DNA from: Sulfuricurvum sp.
GTDB lineage: Bacteria; Campylobacterota; Campylobacteria; Campylobacterales; Sulfurimonadaceae
NCBI RefSeq assembly: GCF_023229695.1
Contig: NZ_JALNYS010000004.1
Coordinates: 39,078-103,077, forward strand
Length of the DNA: 64,000 nucleotides
Reading direction: 5' to 3'
Below the pieces are notes generated by a model, which saw only the letters and a program-made list of their open reading frames with translations, was not told the DNA's origin and made no database searches. The position numbers and the translations under genes are program-made. Positions 8,561 to 18,289 of the stretch are shown one piece after another. Each line of letters starts with the position of its first letter. Position 1 is the stretch's first letter.

Positions 8561-9469
8561 CTATCCGTCTGCCAGGTAACGTCGAAGTTTCGGCCCTATA
8601 AAATCGGCGATCCCTTTCGGAAGCTTTTTCCAGATTGACGATGCCATCGTGTATTTTGAATAGATATCCTCGTCTTTATGCCGATAATTGGTCAAACCGA
8701 CCGGGTGTCCCCCCATTTTTTCTTTAAACCAGTAGGTACCGTGCCCTCTATGCACGGTATAAGGGCATCTCCCGAAATCAAATACCCTCTTTCCAAGATC
8801 CATAGAGCGATAAATCGCATCCAGATACACCAACTCATTGGCATACGAAGTGTTATAGTCACGGTTGTCTCCGCCATACGGACACCATCCTATGGCATCG
8901 TCATAGACCATAAGGAGACTCGCGGCCGGTTTCTTCTCGACATACGCGACCACCGCTTCCAACTCGATAAACCTTGCGAGGGTGTCAAGAAAATCGCGGG
9001 CAAAAGGGGGACTCCCCAGCCGATGCATCGTTGACGTATAGAGGAGATAAAAATCATCCAACAACACCTTCTCTTTTCCGATACGGGTGACGACCCCGCC
9101 GCGTTGCGCCCGTCGGATGAGCTTGCGCGTCGATTCATGAAGATTGTGAAAGATCAGCTCTTTCTCACCGCTCGATATATCCAGACGCATTATGACCGGC
9201 TCGTGTTCGCCAAACTCCTCTTTATCCGGATCAATCGTCCGGATCGTATAGCGTTTCCCCTGAGCGTCGTTCAGCAGATCGGAGCAGTTTCCGGCCAATT
9301 TGTCCGTATAGGTCAGCCCCGGCAGATAACTGTAGGTATTTGTCCCCTTTAGCGAAGGGACGATTAAAAACTCCCCCTCTTGCGAATAGTGATAAAACTC
9401 GGCAAACGCATCTCTCCATCTGCGGATAAAATCGGCAGAAAGTACCGTATGCTTAATGTCGCCGCTCAT
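8561..9469 (-). CDS. FemAB/GNAT-like transferase, paralogue 2
   Basis: 302 aa, paralogue of the gene at 7599-8489 with shared blocks IRTIDPDK, MRLDISSGEKE, SRxxLDTL-type helix and FDFGRCPYT. Its start overlaps the stop of the membrane-protein gene by 4 bp. Two diverged copies in one operon suggest two different acceptors or donors rather than a recent duplication, since identity is only moderate by eye. Function otherwise as for its sister gene. Confidence 0.7.
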   Translation of the reverse strand: MSGDIKHTVLSADFIRRWRDAFAEFYHYSQEGEFLIVPSLKGTNTYSYLPGLTYTDKLAGNCSDLLNDAQGKRYTIRTIDPDKEEFGEHEPVIMRLDISSGEKELIFHNLHESTRKLIRRAQRGGVVTRIGKEKVLLDDFYLLYTSTMHRLGSPPFARDFLDTLARFIELEAVVAYVEKKPAASLLMVYDDAIGWCPYGGDNRDYNTSYANELVYLDAIYRSMDLGKRVFDFGRCPYTVHRGHGTYWFKEKMGGHPVGLTNYRHKDEDIYSKYTMASSIWKKLPKGIADFIGPKLRRYLADG

Positions 9470-11736
9470 TGTACTTTTCCCGTTTTATTCTCATCCGCAA
9501 AATTATTGGGACGGGTAAAGATCTCTTTGATCGGATGGTGCCCCGTTTTTTTCTGCTCCTCGATAAAAAGGAGATCCATATACTCTTTATTATTAATTTC
9601 ATACACTATCGCATGCGGCGATTGATAATAGACCTTTATCCGTCCCGGATGGTAAATCGAGTAAACACTGACCCAATCGTTAAATTGTCCCTGTATCTCT
9701 CCGCGCCACCGGTAATACCACTCTTCCATCCCCCGGTACGTATGGGGAATCAGCTCTACAAATAAAAAGACTTTGGGGGTCGGAATCTTCAAATACCGCT
9801 CTTTCGGATCGTATTCGCGTACAAAATCCTGTGTATTGTAATGGTACCCTTTGGTTAAAATTTCTGCGTATTCGGGGACATACGAGATAATCGTCCAGGT
9901 AAAGGGCTGCTCGTCTTTTTTGATCCGATGGGCCAGATAGGAGAAATCGGAATACTCAATCCCGTTCAGCGCGGTCCAGAACTCCTGTTTTTCGATCCAT
10001 TTGGGGCTCACCCATGCAACACCGGCAGCCGCTACCAAAGAGATCCCCGATACAACAACCCGCCATCGTGTTTTGTCGGTGAGCTTTGAAACCGGCAAAA
10101 CGATCAAAACGTAAAAAATCACCCCTGAAATCATCGCCCAGGAGAGGAGAAGCGCTTCAGCCGCACGGGAGGGTTCGACAAATTTCGGCAACCCCATAAT
10201 CGTCGAAAGATTAATAAAAATAACCCCTATCGCGATAAGTGCGATACTGCTCCATTCAAAACGGCGTTTGGTGAACTGCACCGCAATGAGAAGAAAAAAA
10301 ACAACGGCAATCAACCCTAACAGCGCATACGAGGGGAGAACCAGATAGATCTCTTCAAACGCAAAATCCGATTCATACACCATAACCGTTTTTGCCGATT
10401 TCGAAATAACTCCGAGTTTGTTCAGCATAATATCGATAATCGGTGCAGCCGCACCGATTCGGTTCAAACCGCCGTATTTCATAATCGAAAGGAGCCATGC
10501 GTTTCCGACGATTGACGCAATTAAAACGGCCAACGCACCGTATTTCAATTTTTCCAGTGTCAGTTTTCGGTTCAGTATAGCCCAAACGGCTATCAGCAGA
10601 CTGACAACGACCAAATAAATCGCAATCCCTCCGTGAAAGGTAAAAACGAGCAAAAGGGTGACACCGTACCACCAGATATGTTTTTTTTCATCCGATGAAA
10701 ACGATTTAATAAAAAAATAGAGGTTGGGAAGATAAAAAGCATAGCTCAGTTCATACGGCAAACCGGTCGAAAGACGTGTCGAGGGGATCATTCCGACCCC
10801 TTCGGAACTCCCGGTCAACGTCTCCAAAGGCCACGGTAAATAGAAATTCATCCCCAGAAAATGGGTAATGGCAGGATTGGTGGTAACGTAGTTCCCGACC
10901 CCGAAAAGGTTAATCAACGGACTGATTAAAATAACTCCGAATACAAATACGGCAAATACCCCGACCGCCGTTGAACCGGTCATTTTTTTGAGGAAATAAA
11001 AAAGACCGAACAATAAAAACAGATTGACATAAAACGGATAAATACTAAAAAGAACTTGGAACCCCTGATTACTAATGACGGAAAGAAAAAAGTTAAAAAC
11101 CGTCGTACCGTAAAAGTCCGCTCCGGCAGTTTTCCCCTCATAAAAAAGCTCTCCCCGGTACAAAAAGGATGCCCATTCGAAGAATTGCGCGGAGTCCGAA
11201 GCCCCATACGAAAAGGTTAAAAACCCCCGCAAGCTGAGCAATACTGTGGGGTAAAGAAAGATAAGGGCGATAACACTTCCGACAAAAAAAGCGCTCCAGG
11301 AAAAATTTTCCCACTTAGTCTTAACGTATTGCGCAAAGGCTATTTTAAGGGTGTGCAAAAATAGCGGCAAATCATCCAAAGCGTCCAACGTTTGCACCAG
11401 TATCTTATTCTGCAACTTGACAAAAAAGAGCCGTAAATGGATTTTGTCATAATATTTCATGACCAGCAATTTCGTCAGGACGATCGTAGAGAGAAAAATA
11501 AGGTAACTAAAAATCCCGAGTACGAGCAAAAGGGGGATCATGATCTCGATATACAAAACCATGTAAAGGACATTGAACATCACTTTATCATAGCCGTCTT
11601 TAATTCCGATTTGGGGAAATACTTTAGAGGGGAGCCAGTAGAAAAAAAACGCGATTAAGATACCCAGTTTAAAAAACTCCGGAATCAATATCTCAATCAC
11701 CCACGGAAGGGTAAAATAGTCTATATACGGACCCAT
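9466..11736 (-). CDS. Large GT-C-like polytopic membrane protein of unknown function
   Basis: 756 aa with about 14-16 hydrophobic segments through residue ~600 and a soluble C-terminal part of ~150 aa. The arrangement (membrane core, extracytoplasmic tail containing FTWTIISYVPEYAE) is like GT-C glycosyltransferases, YfhO-type proteins or polymerases, but I recognise no signature. It sits between the FemAB pair and a lipoprotein in the Pel-like operon. It could substitute for the membrane partner PelE or act on a lipid-linked intermediate. Not identified with confidence. Confidence 0.6.
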   Translation of the reverse strand: MGPYIDYFTLPWVIEILIPEFFKLGILIAFFFYWLPSKVFPQIGIKDGYDKVMFNVLYMVLYIEIMIPLLLVLGIFSYLIFLSTIVLTKLLVMKYYDKIHLRLFFVKLQNKILVQTLDALDDLPLFLHTLKIAFAQYVKTKWENFSWSAFFVGSVIALIFLYPTVLLSLRGFLTFSYGASDSAQFFEWASFLYRGELFYEGKTAGADFYGTTVFNFFLSVISNQGFQVLFSIYPFYVNLFLLFGLFYFLKKMTGSTAVGVFAVFVFGVILISPLINLFGVGNYVTTNPAITHFLGMNFYLPWPLETLTGSSEGVGMIPSTRLSTGLPYELSYAFYLPNLYFFIKSFSSDEKKHIWWYGVTLLLVFTFHGGIAIYLVVVSLLIAVWAILNRKLTLEKLKYGALAVLIASIVGNAWLLSIMKYGGLNRIGAAAPIIDIMLNKLGVISKSAKTVMVYESDFAFEEIYLVLPSYALLGLIAVVFFLLIAVQFTKRRFEWSSIALIAIGVIFINLSTIMGLPKFVEPSRAAEALLLSWAMISGVIFYVLIVLPVSKLTDKTRWRVVVSGISLVAAAGVAWVSPKWIEKQEFWTALNGIEYSDFSYLAHRIKKDEQPFTWTIISYVPEYAEILTKGYHYNTQDFVREYDPKERYLKIPTPKVFLFVELIPHTYRGMEEWYYRWRGEIQGQFNDWVSVYSIYHPGRIKVYYQSPHAIVYEINNKEYMDLLFIEEQKKTGHHPIKEIFTRPNNFADENKTGKVQ

Positions 11737-11769
11737 TATCTCTCTTTTCCAATCATCGGGTTAGTCAAC

Positions 11770-12735
11770 TTATAACTTCGGTTTCGGGTTTTCCAGAAAT
11801 TTGGCACGCCCGTCACCCTGACGCTGCAGCACCCACGACAAAAGCTTCCATCGATACAGCTCTCCGTCGTTATCCGCCTGCCAGTAGACCGTTGGCACCG
11901 TAGTGACGATCAACCCTTTCCCCAGCGTACCGTAGCCGGCATACAGTGTCCCTGCATTGTCAATCAGCAACGGATTCGTTTGAATAATCGGATAGGTTTC
12001 GATAAAACTTCCGGATCGGAAAATGACATTTTTAACCCCCTGCAGCTGCGATGCGGACGAAGCCGCTCGCAGCCCGATCACAGCCGGTTCGTAATTGACC
12101 ATATCGATCGAGTTGCTTTTCAAAACGCGATGCCGCACGGGCAATCCGAAAATACTCCCCCGATCTTTGGAAAACAGCGCCATCGTTTTGGCATCGTTAA
12201 TCCCTCCGTAAGGATAAAAGGTTTCAAATCGGCTGGCACGCAGCCCCGCTTCGCTCCATAATATCCCCCCGTTTTCAATCCAGTGTTTTAACATCTCCAT
12301 CTTGGAAGGGGATATATTATACGCTTTGGCGATGTTGGTCATAAAATCGTCCACCATTGCCCCCCCTTGCGTTATACCGACGCTCTGGATATAAATAATC
12401 GTGTAAAGGGCCGGCTCTTTTGAAAGTGACGTCCAGTCCACTTTATCCAGAGAAACACCCTTCCAGGATGGCTGAAGATTGTCATAAAAATCGTCATGAA
12501 ATTTCCCGTGAAAATCAAAAGGGGAAATGGGGGCGATAAAAGGGAACTCCTTCAACGCTTCCCTCTCCGTCCATTTATCCAGAACATAAATCCCGCTCGT
12601 CGGCACATTGTAAACCGCTACCGGTTTATCGCTAAGCAGCTCATTTTTCAAATCGCTGAATGTATCATTTTTGGTTGAGCATCCGCTAAAAACCAGTAAT
12701 AGGGCAATTGCCCCTATCGCAAATACTTTTTCCAT
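11770..12735 (-). CDS. Lipoprotein, unknown function, Pel-like operon
   Basis: 321 aa with a lipoprotein signal (LLVFSGC, Cys at about residue 19). The body contains HWIENGGILWSEAG and GKGLIVTTVPT, reminiscent of the glutamine-amidotransferase-like/DUF4350 fold, in which such blocks bind but often do not catalyse. No catalytic Cys-His pair is obvious. It is flanked closely by the membrane protein and PelG, so it is probably a periplasmic accessory of synthesis. Classical pel loci have a lipoprotein here too (PelC), but the sequence is unrelated as far as I can see. Confidence 0.6.
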   Translation of the reverse strand: MEKVFAIGAIALLLVFSGCSTKNDTFSDLKNELLSDKPVAVYNVPTSGIYVLDKWTEREALKEFPFIAPISPFDFHGKFHDDFYDNLQPSWKGVSLDKVDWTSLSKEPALYTIIYIQSVGITQGGAMVDDFMTNIAKAYNISPSKMEMLKHWIENGGILWSEAGLRASRFETFYPYGGINDAKTMALFSKDRGSIFGLPVRHRVLKSNSIDMVNYEPAVIGLRAASSASQLQGVKNVIFRSGSFIETYPIIQTNPLLIDNAGTLYAGYGTLGKGLIVTTVPTVYWQADNDGELYRWKLLSWVLQRQGDGRAKFLENPKPKL

Positions 12736-12747
12736 TCCATCCCCTTC

Positions 12748-14367
12748 TTAATAAGCTGAATAATAATAATAATCGAGATTTTTAAAAAACCGATTTCCAA
12801 AATGGATAACAAAACCCCAAAATAGTATTGATCCGGTCAAAAGGCCGAAAACGGCATATTCGTATCCCAACAGTCGGCTTAAAATCAACCCCACAATGAT
12901 GTTGACCACAACCGCAACCGCAATCCCCTTGACAACCGCTTTATACCGCGAATAAGAGAAAAAAAACAGGATATTGGTCAACGCATTCGATAAAAAGGCA
13001 TAACTTATCGCCGCAAAAAGATAAATAAACGGGGTCGGTGCCACCATAAATACATCGAGAAAATCCCAATCGGTATATTTGGCCAATAAAAATATGGCGA
13101 AATAGACGAATATGATAACGAAAAATGATATAACAAAAAATATAATATTATACTTCAGAAAGAACCGCTGATAAATCTTGTTAAAAATCCGCGTCTCATC
13201 GTATCGATGTTTGGTAATATCGACGTTGACCCGGTACATAAACTCGTAAATGATCACCTCACTCATCCCGATCAGCAAAATCAAAACGATAAGGGCCCAG
13301 TCTAGTCCGATCTCATCGCGGACATTAAACCAGATAAAGTATGGCTGAAACGGCGTCGCACTCCACGCAAGGATGCGGTCCATAATCAAAAACAGAAAAT
13401 AGAGGGTCCCGTAGATCATATAGGGATTGAGAGAGTAAAACAGGAGCGAGAGCCTCGGCTCCGCATCCCCCTCTTTCTCACGGCTCTTCTCTTTAAGTTT
13501 ACGGATCCGCCGAAAAGCATCCACAAAAACAATCACATCGGTTATCAACAACGACAATACCTGAGAAAGGATAATCCCTAAATGAAAAAATAAAATATGG
13601 AAAAAATAAACCAGAACCACCCCGACAAGGATATATAAGGCAATCGTTCCGTAGAGTTCCATCATATAAAAAATGGCGAGTGTCGTAAACAAAAAAGCAA
13701 GGAGAAAATAATAGACGATCAGGTACAACATCATATCTTTTGGGATAAGATCGAAAACAAAATTCATCAGGTAGATCAAGATACCGACGATAATAATCTG
13801 GACAATAAATATTCGAAAAAGCTTCCCGCTAATCTTATGGGCCAGATTGTACTCTTCCATTTTGATGTAAAACAGCCCTTTGCGCCCGATCGCTTGCGCA
13901 GGACCGCCGGTCACAACCAATGCCGCAAACGTCCCTACCGCAATCGCCGTTGCCGTCCGCACATCCAAATCAAGACTCGACCATAACCCATACCCGATAA
14001 CAAGGGTAAAAAAGACCTGAATAAGCATCGGCAGCGCAAACGCCATTCCGGCAAAATAGTTGAGCGTTATCCGTTTGACTTTGGATGGGGGTGCTTCCAG
14101 CTCATAGGTTTTAACCTCGTATTTATAATCTTCAATAAATTCGGTGAGCATTTTTGCCAATGCAAAAAGGCTCTCCAGCCCATACTGCTCCCGCGCATCA
14201 ATATCCCGCAACCCGTATATCTCTAAAAGAGCGGTGATCTCCCAATGATTTAACGGTCTCCCCTTCCCCTGCGTAATGGCTTCATAGAGTGCGCGCCACT
14301 CTTTTACCATTTTCAGCGTTTCAGGATTTGGCCCTTCAAACGTATTATTTATAATACTATTACTCAT
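12748..14367 (-). CDS. pelG: PelG-like polysaccharide transport membrane protein
   Basis: 539 aa. After a cytoplasmic N-terminal part of ~110 residues come about 12 membrane helices. The block DRILAWSATPFQPYF...DEIGLDWAL in the middle is typical of PelG, a Wzx/MATE-type transporter that partners PelF for secretion across the inner membrane. PelG is usually ~450 aa, so the soluble N-terminal extension is a departure. Start at 14367 gives an 8-bp overlap with pelF; an upstream open start at 14415 would overlap far more. Confidence 0.8.
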   Translation of the reverse strand: MSNSIINNTFEGPNPETLKMVKEWRALYEAITQGKGRPLNHWEITALLEIYGLRDIDAREQYGLESLFALAKMLTEFIEDYKYEVKTYELEAPPSKVKRITLNYFAGMAFALPMLIQVFFTLVIGYGLWSSLDLDVRTATAIAVGTFAALVVTGGPAQAIGRKGLFYIKMEEYNLAHKISGKLFRIFIVQIIIVGILIYLMNFVFDLIPKDMMLYLIVYYFLLAFLFTTLAIFYMMELYGTIALYILVGVVLVYFFHILFFHLGIILSQVLSLLITDVIVFVDAFRRIRKLKEKSREKEGDAEPRLSLLFYSLNPYMIYGTLYFLFLIMDRILAWSATPFQPYFIWFNVRDEIGLDWALIVLILLIGMSEVIIYEFMYRVNVDITKHRYDETRIFNKIYQRFFLKYNIIFFVISFFVIIFVYFAIFLLAKYTDWDFLDVFMVAPTPFIYLFAAISYAFLSNALTNILFFFSYSRYKAVVKGIAVAVVVNIIVGLILSRLLGYEYAVFGLLTGSILFWGFVIHFGNRFFKNLDYYYYSAY

Positions 14368-15943
14368 CTTTGACCCTGAAAAATTCGTCCAGCTCTTCTT
14401 TAATCTCTTCATCACTTAAATTATCTTCATGTGGATAAAGATAACTATCCGAGATTTTTGTAGTCGGCGGCTGCTGATATAACCCTTCGTACATATTCCG
14501 GTAATTAAAAACCATATCTTCGATCCGAAAACCGTTCAGAATATGTTCACGGGCCGCAACTCCCATCTCTTCCGCCATCGTTTTATCGCTTAAAAGCAAT
14601 AAAACTTTTTGGGCAAATTCTTCGTAATCTTTGGGCTTGACCACATATCCGAACCCCTCCAAAACCTCTTTTGTCCCCCCGACGTCCGAAGAAACCATCA
14701 CTTTTTCACACGCCATCGCTTCAATCACAACAAAAGGAAATGCTTCGGAAATACTCGTCAGCATCACGACATCCCCCTCATTATAGGCTTCGGCAGGATT
14801 TGAAGTCATCCCCGCAAAAATAAAATTTCTTTCAACGCCCAGCGTCGCTACCAGCTTCTCGCACCGTTCGTAATATTCAGGATCAATTTTCGGTCCGTAG
14901 AGTTTAAACAGCGCATCCGGTATCGCTTTGGCAACCAAAGCGCACGTATGGATAAATGTCTCAATATCTTTCAGGGGATCGATCCGTGCCACCATCACGA
15001 CGGTCGGTCGCACTGAGCGGGCAACTTCGAGCCGTTTAAAACGTTCCGTATCGATACCGTTGTAAATCGTATGGATCTGCCCCTCCGCAGCCCCCCAACT
15101 CATCTCCCACCGCTTATTATAGTTGCATACCGGAGCAATAATATCGGCATGATAATAATTCAGACGTGCCACCATCGTGATCAGATCCATCAAAAATTCT
15201 TTCGTCCGTAGCGGCATTTGCGTTCGTGACGCCTGCAGCATCTGTTCGCGAATATAAATACCGTGTTCCGTCAATAAAAAGCGGCTTCCGTGAATTTTTT
15301 TCGCAATCACACACGGTAAACCGCAAAATGCCGCAGCGGACGAGTGATAAATATCGGCATAGGGGACCGGAGGAAGCAGGGTAATAAAAAATCGAAACAT
15401 GTACCGCAGTGCTTCAACCATATCGTATACCGACGGTACCTCCTCCTCACTTTTTTCATAAATTTGAAAGACTTTTGTTTTAAACGTGTCCCACACCAAT
15501 TTCGAACGAAACGTTGTGTGATAATCGTACGATTGAAAAAACCAGTAAAAATCAAGAAGCGTCTGTCCAAGCTCTTCCATATCGACCTTGACACTGTAGA
15601 TATGATCAATCAGATTATCGAAAATGGGGATAAATTTTTCTTTGATAGTCCGTTCACTGGTTCGCAATTTAGAGTACAAAATAGAGGAAAAGGGGATCGA
15701 ACGTACAAATTCCGTCGGCTCTTCCGTCCCCCACAGAGGGACTTTAATCACATCGACAATATTATCCGGCAGATCGTATTTCAATTTTACGTAAGGGTGC
15801 ATCATAATCGGCATCAAAACAAAATCGATCTCCGCTAAATTTTGGATCAGCAAATGGGCCCAGACACTCACCCCGCCCACCTCATACGGATACGTCCCCT
15901 CCCCGGTCAGAACAATACGTATTTTTCCAACATCTTTATCCAT
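14360..15943 (-). CDS. pelF: PelF-like cytoplasmic glycosyltransferase (GT4)
   Basis: 527 aa. The N-terminus GEGTYPYEVGGVSVWAHLL is the hallmark of PelF, which polymerises UDP-GlcNAc/UDP-GalNAc into Pel. GT4 features follow: VARIDPLKDIE near 330 and the donor-binding SEAFPFVVIEAMACEK near 430. It overlaps the TolC-like gene by one base and pelG by 8 bp, so PelF and PelG are translationally coupled. Together with the epimerase this is the strongest evidence that the locus makes a Pel-type polymer. Confidence 0.9.
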   Translation of the reverse strand: MDKDVGKIRIVLTGEGTYPYEVGGVSVWAHLLIQNLAEIDFVLMPIMMHPYVKLKYDLPDNIVDVIKVPLWGTEEPTEFVRSIPFSSILYSKLRTSERTIKEKFIPIFDNLIDHIYSVKVDMEELGQTLLDFYWFFQSYDYHTTFRSKLVWDTFKTKVFQIYEKSEEEVPSVYDMVEALRYMFRFFITLLPPVPYADIYHSSAAAFCGLPCVIAKKIHGSRFLLTEHGIYIREQMLQASRTQMPLRTKEFLMDLITMVARLNYYHADIIAPVCNYNKRWEMSWGAAEGQIHTIYNGIDTERFKRLEVARSVRPTVVMVARIDPLKDIETFIHTCALVAKAIPDALFKLYGPKIDPEYYERCEKLVATLGVERNFIFAGMTSNPAEAYNEGDVVMLTSISEAFPFVVIEAMACEKVMVSSDVGGTKEVLEGFGYVVKPKDYEEFAQKVLLLLSDKTMAEEMGVAAREHILNGFRIEDMVFNYRNMYEGLYQQPPTTKISDSYLYPHEDNLSDEEIKEELDEFFRVKDE

Positions 15944-17409
15944 TAATCCAAATCGCCCGTTAACAAATGAAGCTCATACGCATTTCGTTTTTGCCGGATT
16001 TTCGTAACCAGAATCTCCTCTTCCACCTCAATCATCTTTTTCATGCTCGCAGCATACGCGACATAAGGGTCAAGCCCCCCCTCGAAACGGTATTTGGAAA
16101 TTTTTAAATGGCGTTCCATCAACTCTTTTTGTACCGATAAGAGTTTAAGCATCTGTTTTTCCCGCTCACAGTCGGTAAAAAGTTTATTGACTCTTAAAAC
16201 AACATTGTGTTGGGCTAAACGCAAATTATTTTTTTCCCGCAATGCTTCAACCATCTTTTTTTCGATCCCCAGATCGATGCTGTTATTGTAAAGGGGGTGG
16301 GTAGCTTTAAGCGAAACCAGCCAATTCCCCCCCGTTGAATTGGAAGTGGTTACATTGGTGGTCGTTTTCGAATAACCGGCTCCGGCAAATCCGTTCAAAT
16401 TGACCTGCCAGTCGTCTTTCCCTTTTTCGCTCAGAATATCACCCGTTTTCAGACGAAAAACGGCGTCGGCTATCTCCACCTGACGACTTTTCTCGATCGC
16501 TTTTTTCTGAAGATCTTCAGCACTGTAGTCGGGTAACTGAATCTCCGGCCAGACCAGCGTTACCTCTTCTCTCGGAGAAATCTGCCCTGCTTGCTTAAAA
16601 GCTACCGTTGCCGAATAAAGGTCGTATTGCAGCCCTAACATGATTTTTTCCAACGCTATTTTGTCTATTTTTGCATTGATTTGATCGTATGGGTTATCAT
16701 TCACACCGTTTTGGTATTTTTGCATGGTCATTTGATACAGCTTATCGCTGATATCTTGATAGCGTATCATATAATTTTTTCGTCCCTGCAACTCCAGTAA
16801 TCGCAAATAAAGCTCAATACCATACAGTTTTACCTGCTCTTTTGCCGATAACTTCTTCATCTTTCCAAGACGTTCCAGAAGCGTCGTATTTTCATTTCGG
16901 TAATAATTTTGATTTCCGTCATACAATAGCTTATCGGCCTGAATACCCATCCGCCCCTCAAGCGTCGTACCCATCCCCTCTGTGGGTGTCGGAAGCTGAC
17001 TTCCTCGGACATAGGTCTGAAAAGTGATGTCAAAATCATAACGGCTTTGATCCATCAGATTTTGAAGCTGCTCTATTTTGGCGTCGTATGCACCGTTAGA
17101 GATACCGGTATTGTCGTGTACGATTAACTCCAGATAGGTAGGCAAGGTTAGATTCCCCTCTTGCAACTGCACGGCAGGCAGAGCCGTATCTACCGTATTG
17201 CGAAACGATCCGGAGGGAAGGGAGGGAGTTTTTTCAGGATTTTCTACCAGTAACGGGGGCAAACTCCCGTTCCCGTAGTCAATCGGGGTTTGTAGATTTG
17301 CCGGTTCTCTCGCAATTTTATTTCTTGACTTAAATACACTATTCTGCACACCCAAAAGAGATACAGCCGTTGCAACTAAAATAATCGGTTTAAACGCATG
17401 ACTGCCCAT
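15943..17409 (-). CDS. TolC-like outer-membrane channel protein
   Basis: 488 aa with an N-terminal hydrophobic signal, then two long amphipathic, coiled-coil-rich halves typical of outer membrane factors: LQNLMDQSRYDFDIT, and near the end DCEREKQMLKLLSVQKELMERHLKISKYRFEGG broken over two helices. It lies directly upstream of pelF. Pel loci normally export through PelB, so a TolC-type channel plus the HlyD-like lipoprotein at 1553 suggests a different outer-membrane route. Confidence 0.75.
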   Translation of the reverse strand: MGSHAFKPIILVATAVSLLGVQNSVFKSRNKIAREPANLQTPIDYGNGSLPPLLVENPEKTPSLPSGSFRNTVDTALPAVQLQEGNLTLPTYLELIVHDNTGISNGAYDAKIEQLQNLMDQSRYDFDITFQTYVRGSQLPTPTEGMGTTLEGRMGIQADKLLYDGNQNYYRNENTTLLERLGKMKKLSAKEQVKLYGIELYLRLLELQGRKNYMIRYQDISDKLYQMTMQKYQNGVNDNPYDQINAKIDKIALEKIMLGLQYDLYSATVAFKQAGQISPREEVTLVWPEIQLPDYSAEDLQKKAIEKSRQVEIADAVFRLKTGDILSEKGKDDWQVNLNGFAGAGYSKTTTNVTTSNSTGGNWLVSLKATHPLYNNSIDLGIEKKMVEALREKNNLRLAQHNVVLRVNKLFTDCEREKQMLKLLSVQKELMERHLKISKYRFEGGLDPYVAYAASMKKMIEVEEEILVTKIRQKRNAYELHLLTGDLD

Positions 17410-17452
17410 TTCTCACCCCGCAAAACTTAAATAATTATAAATTTTTTAATTA

Positions 17453-18244
17453 CTAGTATTCTATGATGTTTTTACTTATATCACACCTTACTTTCGGCAA
17501 TTCTGTTAAAGTAATCGTGGTCACTAGCGGTTTGTACCCATTTTTTAACGCTATACGATAGATCTCCGCCATTTTTTTCGGTTCAGCAGGATCCCAATAA
17601 TCGACGCTAAAACGCTCTATCTTACGCTTTGGGTAAAAACGAAAATCATACGGAAACAACGAATACATTTCCGTTTTATAGTCATAATGGGAAATCGTTG
17701 ATTCATACAATAACGCATCAATCGGGACCTGATCGGCAATTTCAAACCCTCGGTTCAACATCAGTTTCAATTTCGGATACCGTTTTTTAATCGCCCACAC
17801 CAGATTGATAATGGATTCTGCGGACTCGTTACGGGCGATCAACGAATCAACGGTATCCAAAAACAGTCCGTCATACCCTGCCTCGATAATAGGGGGGATC
17901 ACCTCTTCGAGCAATAAATCTCTCCAACGGCCGTTAGAAATCTTTATATGATGACTCCCCCACTCCGCATTTTTCCCATCAAGGAGCCCCTCCTCTTTAA
18001 GCGTCCGATAATACGTACGGCATCGGCTCACCTCACCCAAACTCACGTAGGCAAAGCTTCGACTCGCCAGTTTTTCTACATTTTGATACTGGTCAGGATC
18101 CAGAATAACGGTTTCATACCGTTCGAAATGCCCGACATCGTAACTATTTCCGTAATAAATCAGTAAAGGATATTTTGCATAAAGAGAAGTGGCAAAAAGG
18201 AGTAAAGCAAGTTTCCCGGTCACAATGGCCTTATTGTAAGACAT
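17453..18244 (-). CDS. GH114-type endo-alpha-1,4-polygalactosaminidase-like hydrolase
   Basis: 263 aa with a signal peptide (LALLLFATSLYA). TIM-barrel motifs YGNSYDVGHFERY, AYVSLGE, and GYDGLFLDTVDS match the GH114/PelA hydrolase family (acidic residues in GLFLDTVD and YESTIS are the likely catalytic ones). In Pseudomonas this is the N-terminal domain of PelA; here it stands alone and the deacetylase is a separate gene at 3570-4304. It probably cleaves the polymer during export or for length control. Confidence 0.8.
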   Translation of the reverse strand: MSYNKAIVTGKLALLLFATSLYAKYPLLIYYGNSYDVGHFERYETVILDPDQYQNVEKLASRSFAYVSLGEVSRCRTYYRTLKEEGLLDGKNAEWGSHHIKISNGRWRDLLLEEVIPPIIEAGYDGLFLDTVDSLIARNESAESIINLVWAIKKRYPKLKLMLNRGFEIADQVPIDALLYESTISHYDYKTEMYSLFPYDFRFYPKRKIERFSVDYWDPAEPKKMAEIYRIALKNGYKPLVTTITLTELPKVRCDISKNIIEY

Positions 18245-18289
18245 TGATTACTCCAAAAGACCACCTTCTCATTCCGGAAATGGTTTCAC

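Noticed and set aside
14368..14415. Longer N-terminus for PelG
   Set aside because: It would overlap pelF by more than 50 bp, whereas the ATG at 14367 gives a normal 8-bp overlap.
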